A stretch of 64,000 nucleotides of DNA from positions 40,170 to 104,169 of the forward strand of contig BBXU01002262.1 of NCBI GenBank assembly GCA_001598975.1. The letters run 5' to 3'. Of this stretch, positions 58,549 through 64,000 are shown piece after piece. The notes under the pieces are model-generated. The model searched no databases. It saw nothing but the letters and a program-made list of their open reading frames with translations, and was not told the origin of the DNA. Each line of letters begins with the position of its first letter. The stretch's first letter is position 1. Both the position numbers and the translations under genes were made by a program. Source of the DNA: Parachlorella kessleri (Eukaryota; Chlorophyta; Trebouxiophyceae; Chlorellales; Chlorellaceae).

Positions 58549-60188
58549 CTGGCCAGCCAGCACGCCAGCCATGGGAGGCAGCGGCACGGGGGGACCCTCC
58601 GCTGCCACGTGGCACTCATCCTGGGGTGTTCGCACAGCACTGGAGTGGTAGCAGGCGGCGGGGGAGGCAGCAGCACTGAGGGACTGGCGGGCGCCACGTG
58701 GCACCCAGCGACGATTGATAAGGTGCCGTGCTGGCAGGGGGTAGGTAGCCTCGGGAGGCAATGGCACCGGCACCAGCCTACCCTGACTGGCGGAGGGGGG
58801 CCCAAGGTGCAGCAGCAATCGGGTGTTGTCCCCCAGGGGACCAACCTTGTGCAGCATTGTGCTTAGGTTGGGTGGTTGGCGGAGCTGTCACGGGCCCACC
58901 ATGGTGGTGGTCTGTGGAGCGGGTGGGGGCATTGGACGCCTTGCCTCCTGGGGACCCTGCATGGTCTGGGTGTGCCTGTTCTCTTCAAGGCACATCATCG
59001 CCTCGCCGACAGTGTTGTGGTGGTAGCAGCCAAGGGTCTTCTGAGAAGGGACTGGACCCAATGTGATTTTGTTACCAGTAGCCTCACTTTCCCTGTTAGA
59101 AAAGACTCAACCCAAATGTGTTTTGGTACCAGTAGCCTGAAACGATGTTTCAAGAGATAGGAAGTCTTGACGCGTTGGTGGGGTCCATGTTACATCACCT
59201 GTCTAGTGCGCTGGCGCTTCTTGCCTCATGTGCTGCTCATTTTGCATTGTTCTGGGTGCAACTTTTGTCTGGTGGACGGCGAAGTGTTGTCATAGCCTGA
59301 GAATTCACCACTGGTTTGTTGAGAGCTTTGATTTACAGTAGCTGATGTCCATTCAGCCTTCCCGGGCTTTTGATCGACCGGAAGGATTCTCATACCAAGT
59401 ACACATGTGGGGTCAGTTTACGCACAATGCATGTCTAGCTTGTACATCCCTTTGGAATTCGTACCACTTGTTAGCTTGCAGGGGAACTTGGTATTGGCGG
59501 CTGAATGTGGACGACATATACCTGCAGCTTTTGCCGTAATGCTGACCCGTGGGCAGGTCTGCTGTTCCTTGGGTTAGCCCTGTCCGCTCTTTTGTGCTTT
59601 AGCTTTTGGATGTGCAGTGCGTCAAGGCAGGGCGCCTGCCGACCGAAACTTCTCAAGAGGAGAAAACTGACTTACACCAGTATGATAGGGACATGAAGCA
59701 GGGCAGACCACAGAAAGATGTGTAAAGTGCTGCAAGAAATGTCAGGACAAGTACCTAGGCAACCTTACCCCCCTGGTAACCAAGGAGGCTGCTTGGCAGT
59801 CACCATACATAAAAAGAGTCAAAACTCAGCTGCACGAGTGCGGTGGCTAGCAAAGGCGCCTTGAGCATGCCTTGTCCACCCCACAGCTGAAAACGGAACT
59901 CATGCCCAAAGCAATGATGCAAAACACCATGCTGCGGCACTAAACAGCAAGAAGGGCACCGAGCTCTAAGCACATGAAGTTCCAACCAGCCCTTCAGGAA
60001 GTTCTGTAAGTGGCGCCTACCGACGTGCATATGTGCTGCGGCAACAGATGCCCTGCGCTGGGGGCAACAGCCCCCACCACACCCTCCCAGCCGGCCGCCT
60101 CCTGTTGAGAAAGCCCCTCAAGCTATAACTGGTCCCCAATCATAGACAAGCCAGTGCTCCACCTGGCCAGCCCTGAGCCAGTTCCTCC
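58549..60188. other. Convergent 3' intergenic region, 1.6 kb
   Basis: Between the S6K and CDP-DAG synthase stops. It holds their 3' UTRs and no supported gene. A two-copy imperfect tandem repeat lies at about 59048-59150. Short frames here lack coding character. Confidence 0.5.
59048..59150. repeat. Imperfect two-copy tandem repeat, period about 56
   Basis: Copy 1 contains GACTGGACCCAATGTGATTT and TTACCAGTAGCCTCAC. Copy 2 contains GACTCAACCCAAATGTGTTT and GTACCAGTAGCCTGAA. It lies in the likely 3' UTR of S6K. Confidence 0.6.
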
Positions 60189-62013
60189 TCACAGCCCATA
60201 GCTGGGTAGCAGGAACTTGATGTAGAAGTATACCACAGCGCCGGTGAAGAGGTAGGAGTCTAGGCGGTCCAGCAGACCGCCATGGCCAGGGATCAGGTTC
60301 GAGGCATCCTTCACCCCCGCTTCACGCTTGATGACAGACTCAATCAGGTCCCCAAAGATGGAGGAGAAGAATATGATGGTGCCCAGCGCAGCTGCTGCTG
60401 CTGGGGAGGCGGGCCAAGCCACCAAAGCGTGGCAGCCCAGCGCGCCGGCAATGGAGCACAGCAGGCCGCCGGCCGCGCCCTCAACCGTCTTCTTGGGGGA
60501 AATGCTGCTCAACTGCGTGCGGCCCTGCAGGTTCGCACCGGTGGATGAGGCCAGTTGGCCAGCAGCGGCAAGTGCCCGGACGTGGATATCATCCACCCGG
60601 TGGTGTTCACTCCAGGCAGTCCACAGTAGCAACCCGCAACCTACTCAACAATGACAGAGCACACGTCTTCAAGACAGCTCACTGCTTTGCCGACATCTCG
60701 CAACCACACACCCTACCTTAAGAATACGCACAGAACAATATGCACTCACCAGCGCCTTGCCAAAGAAGTAGGCTCCTGTGTCTGCCAGGATGATGCACAG
60801 GACAGTGATGAAGACTGCTACCAAGCCGACTGTCATGTGCGCTGGTCCACCAAGCGCATGCTGCAGGAATGGGCCAGGCGACAACAAAAGTGTGATGGTT
60901 TCCTTGCTTCAACCCTAGCACACAGCTGAGCGCAGCATGCAAAGCTACACACCAGACCCACAGCACTCTCAAAACTTCAAAGGGGGAAGTTCTGCATGTG
61001 CCCTGCATGCCCCCTCCACCTATCGAGATACAAAAGCCGACAAAGAGTACTAGCTTCATGGCATCCCTTCCCACTGGGGCGCAGCGGTTCAAAAAGTTGA
61101 AGGATGCTGCCAAGGCTTACCGGCCAAGGCTGCAGTATCAAGCTATTCGCGGCAGGTGCTGTCACCAACCGTAACTTCAGCCAGAAGCTTGGCAAGTAGC
61201 CTGCACACACAGCACCCCCCTCAGTTGCAACATGAGGGCAATAACTCACAACATGCAACCAGCAAGGGAATTGGGGATGGACTCATATAATGACTACGGA
61301 TGCCCCTCCAACTCAACACCTTGCGCATTCAGCCATATATACCTCTGCCCTTCGGCGCCACAGCTGCAGCGTCAGTTGCACTCACCGCAGTATAACAAAG
61401 TAAATACAGACGAGGACAGCTGCGAAAACCGCGGCTTCTCCACTGCCAGCAGCTGCAGCGAAAGCACCACAAAGGTGGCTACTGCCATGGCTGAAGCTGC
61501 GCGGCCGCTGGTCACAAAGACCCACAGGTTGAACAGCACGCACAGCAGGCTGTTGACGTTGTTTATAAGCGGCGGGGGCGGCATCAGAACAGCCGCAATG
61601 CCTTTGGCATTGAGCATGCCTATGAGCTCCTGCGAGGCCTGGAAGGCCACTAGGCAGGTGACCGCAGCATACAGCCAGCCGCCGCTGACAATCACTACCG
61701 CGCCTGCAAGGCCCAGTATTGTGCCGAAGACTGCACGCTTAGCCAAGCTGCTGCCCTTCTTCTTAGTCACTACTGCTGCTGCAGGAGCCGGTTGCGCCTC
61801 CACTGGCTGCCCTGCTGCGGCTGCTGCTCCTGCGTCATAGCTGGCTGAGGCAGCCACAACCTGCTGCTGCTGGCGACGACTAGGCTGACCGGCAAGTAAC
61901 CGTAGGGTCGCTGTGTCTCGGTGGAGGCGATACGTTGCTGCTAAATTCTGTCTTTGCACTCGTGCGTAGCTGCCCAATGGTGCCGATGTGCCCAAAGAAA
62001 GGGCCAACTTCAT
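60189..62013 (-). CDS. cdsA: Phosphatidate cytidylyltransferase (CDP-diacylglycerol synthase), plastid type
   Basis: Four minus-strand exons close in phase to 384 residues: 62013-61386, 61200-61121, 60860-60750 and 60524-60189. The enzyme makes CDP-diacylglycerol from phosphatidate and CTP for phosphatidylglycerol and phosphoinositide synthesis. The last exon holds ISPKKTVEGAAGGLL and the full family signature, beginning SVIKREAGVKDASN and continuing LIPGHGGLLDRLD, with the metal-binding Asp residues. Other membrane segments include LVAVFITVLCIILADTGAYF (60750-60860) and GTILGLAGAVVIVSGGWLYA. The leader (MKLALSLGTSAPLGSYARVQ, then Arg/Gln/Ala-rich sequence to about residue 75) looks like a chloroplast transit peptide, so this is probably the plastid CdsA-like enzyme supplying thylakoid phosphatidylglycerol. 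Signature intact; no defects seen. Confidence 0.93.
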
Positions 62014-62147
62014 GGGAGCAGTTGACACCGAACTAAGTAGCCACTGCCAGCCAGCACGCTAAAGAACGCAATCCTGGGCACCAAAGGAAGGGTAACAGGC
62101 CGCCCAGATCAAGTGCACATGATAGCCACCTGGTAAAGTATATAGAG

Positions 62148-62432
62148 GTGATGAGACTTCGCTTAAGCAACTTGGCAGCCAAGCGCCACGGTACGATCGC
62201 CCCCCACAACGACCCGCGCTGCCATGCCATGCTGAGCCGTGAGGTCTCACCTAGGCTGCAAAAGGCGCAGCTGGAACGGATATGGTCTTACGGCAATCCT
62301 CCTACTGACAAGAACCTATGTGAACGTATGCAGCAAGGTTGGGAGGCAGTTTCTAGCCTGCTGTCTTGTCTTGCTGGAAAAATCTGCTACCACGCCTTGA
62401 AAGTTTTCAAAGAAAAGGATGCTGACACCTAG
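62148..62432 (+). CDS. Uncertain ORF, 94 aa
   Basis: An uninterrupted frame from ATG at 62148 to TAG at 62430-62432. It reads MMRLRLSNLAAKRHGTIAPH, then SPRLQKAQLERIWSYG and a helical CERMQQGWEAVSSLLSCL. The basic start would suit an organelle presequence. Against it, no splice-supported continuation exists, the opposite strand also has an open frame here (62316-62546) whose MEVLRKQINQK segment is followed by a donor-like GTTAGT, and no family was recognised. A TATATA lies only about 15 bases upstream. Confidence 0.25.
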   Translation: MMRLRLSNLAAKRHGTIAPHNDPRCHAMLSREVSPRLQKAQLERIWSYGNPPTDKNLCERMQQGWEAVSSLLSCLAGKICYHALKVFKEKDADT

Positions 62433-64000
62433 TGTTATGACTCGACGTGGTAGCATCTTGCGCTGCATGGCGGCGCATCTGGGCAGGGGTGGAGCAGCAC
62501 ACCACCAACTAACCTTCTGGTTGATTTGCTTGCGAAGGACCTCCATTGCGTGGTGTGGCAGCTTGACCAGTGTGGTGTTTAAGATGGAAATGCAAGTGAG
62601 AGGAAGGGGTCAGACAGCAGTGTGGCGGGTGCCAGCTGCATCAAAAAGCAGGCAGAATTAGGGAGGGGAGACAAGCTGCAAGCACACTGGCAGTAACACA
62701 ACCGTGTACGCTGTTTATTCATCGTGCTATTTGGTTAGGGTGGCAGGCAACCCAGATTAGAGAGGAGGTATGGGTATACAGGGGTTCCTTGAAGTTATTA
62801 GCATGGGTGGCAGGTAGTGCTAGCAGGGAGTGAGAGTTGATGCTGTACGAACAGGACTGGACGCAGAATGCGCCTTATGCTCTGTGGCTTGCCTGAGATC
62901 TGTGTCTTGCCTGAGATTGATCCAGTAGGTCTCTCCCCGGGACCAGCGAAGGCCATATCAGCAGGCGAAGCTGTAGCAGTGTGCTATTGTTTTTAGGTGC
63001 CCAAGTATATTCGTATATATGTGAGATTTCGGCCCCAGGAGCTCTGTCAGTGTCATAGTAAGGTGAGTGAGGTCAGGCTTTACTAGCCTGCAGTGCATCA
63101 AATGTGCAGGCCTCCGCACACAAAGACAGTGAGGCACCGTACCTTACAATATTGATATTAATAGAGTAGTGTCCCGAAAAAACTTGTCTGAGTTTGGTTC
63201 TACAGTCCCTGGTTCCAGGTGGGCCCTGGTCAAGCATATATGCCTCGCCTCATGCCACTACGCACCACATGATGTAGCTATATATGTACAAGGGCTTGCC
63301 ACTGCCCGATGTTGATCCAGAGGTCAGTGAGAACGCATCTATAGCAGCTTATGTTCCAAGTAGGGCAACACGGCAGATTGTCCAGCTTGCCCAGCATAAG
63401 CCTAAACAGCTGAAGCTTCGCACGCAAAGCGGTTTGAAGACAAGATGTGCAAGCAACAGGATGAAAAAGCATGTCTGGAGATAGATACACCACAATCTTC
63501 ACCTGCTCTGCTAGACACATGCATGTATAACTGGCCTGTGACACTGCAAAGTCGAACATGGCTTGTAGCGGAACAAATAAACACATCAATGTGTCTATCT
63601 GTTGCATCATTGTCATGACCGCACAATATTGTGCACACAAACCTGTCGACCGATTGGTGGATGGGTCCAGGGGTGTGGGCCATTGTGCGACCTTACATGT
63701 TGATTGTGTAGGGCGAATAGAGGATGCCACAGATCCCATTCCCCACGTCGGTCAGCTGCAGTGGCACATCCAACCAAAGAGGTAGGGATGGAGTGCCTCT
63801 GGGAGCAGTACAATGGCAGGCTTACGCGCCACCAGGTTTGCAAGGCATGATCATGAACTGGTGGGTGCTAACATCTGCAATGGCAATGCCATCATTGCTG
63901 ACATCAGCAATGCTGGCTGGATCTGACTTACGGCGTCATCGATGTCAGAGTGCAGTGCATATATATGGACCCCCCATATATGTTCTGGACCCCCCCCGCC
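62433..64000. other. Right edge, no supported gene
   Basis: About 1.5 kb of AT-richer sequence. Short frames such as 63284-63484 (66 codons from ATG) have no recognisable features. The final 50 bases contain a repeated ATATATG...CTGGACCCCCC pattern. A minus-strand exon-like segment (LPHHAMEVLRKQINQK, near 62525-62570) ends at a GTTAGT donor and could belong to a gene not otherwise visible. Confidence 0.4.

Noticed and set aside
61232..61840. 202-codon plus-strand frame
   Set aside because: Antisense to the first exon of CDP-diacylglycerol synthase, whose minus-strand model closes exactly and carries the family signature.
1..64000. tRNA, rRNA, CRISPR, attachment sites, bacterial operators
   Set aside because: No cloverleaf with A- and B-box sequences, no repeat-spacer array and no prokaryotic signals were found. 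The intron-rich structure makes bacterial features implausible.

Overview
The window is nuclear DNA of a green alga (Chlorophyta), most likely a chlorophycean or trebouxiophycean. It is fairly GC-rich. Genes are broken by many short introns with GT(G/A)AGT-like donors and TGCAG acceptors. Proteins carry Ala/Gln-rich stretches, TGTAA, the usual chlorophyte poly(A) signal, follows several genes, and an OPR/RAP organelle RNA-binding protein and plastid transit-like leaders are present. An intraflagellar-transport gene (IFT56) implies that the organism makes, or recently made, flagella. No prokaryotic operons, rRNA, tRNA, CRISPR or intact transposons were seen.

Layout. 1-412 (-): edge fragment of a BCAS3/ATG18-type WD40 autophagy protein. 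About 1.1-1.5 kb (-): weak two-exon candidate. About 2.1-2.8 kb: short open fragments of unknown nature. 3340-15984 (+): about 38-exon SCC2/NIPBL cohesin loader. 16562-20154 (-): IFT56/TTC26/DYF13. 20485-21270 (+): small basic protein. 21810-24315 (-): MYND zinc finger plus CS-domain protein. 25833-26696 (+): plastid-targeted thioredoxin-like protein. 27676-31827 (-): F-box/LRR protein. 32059-38726 (+): 13-exon OPR/RAP protein. 39467-40353 (+): small charged protein. 40498-44132 (-): unrecognised membrane/coiled-coil protein. 44828-45402 (+): small orphan with a transit-like leader. 47138-53705 (-): SAS10/UTP3, a U3 processome protein. 54123-58548 (+): S6 kinase (AGC family, TOR branch). 60189-62013 (-): CDP-diacylglycerol synthase. 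62.1-64 kb: nothing secure.

Genes alternate in orientation, which makes compact bidirectional promoters: IFT56/basic protein, F-box/OPR, membrane protein/orphan, SAS10/S6K. They also make convergent 3' ends: SCC2/IFT56 and S6K/CDP-DAG synthase. The pairing with clearest biological sense is S6K, the TOR effector controlling ribosome production, head-to-head with SAS10/UTP3, a factor needed to make the 18S rRNA. Gene coordinates below span first to last coding base including introns. Gene models were built by hand from splice sites and reading phase. Several (S6K, OPR, CdsA, MYND-CS, thioredoxin-like, 39.5 kb gene, basic protein) close exactly in phase from start to stop. Four GC-AG introns are forced by phase in three genes.
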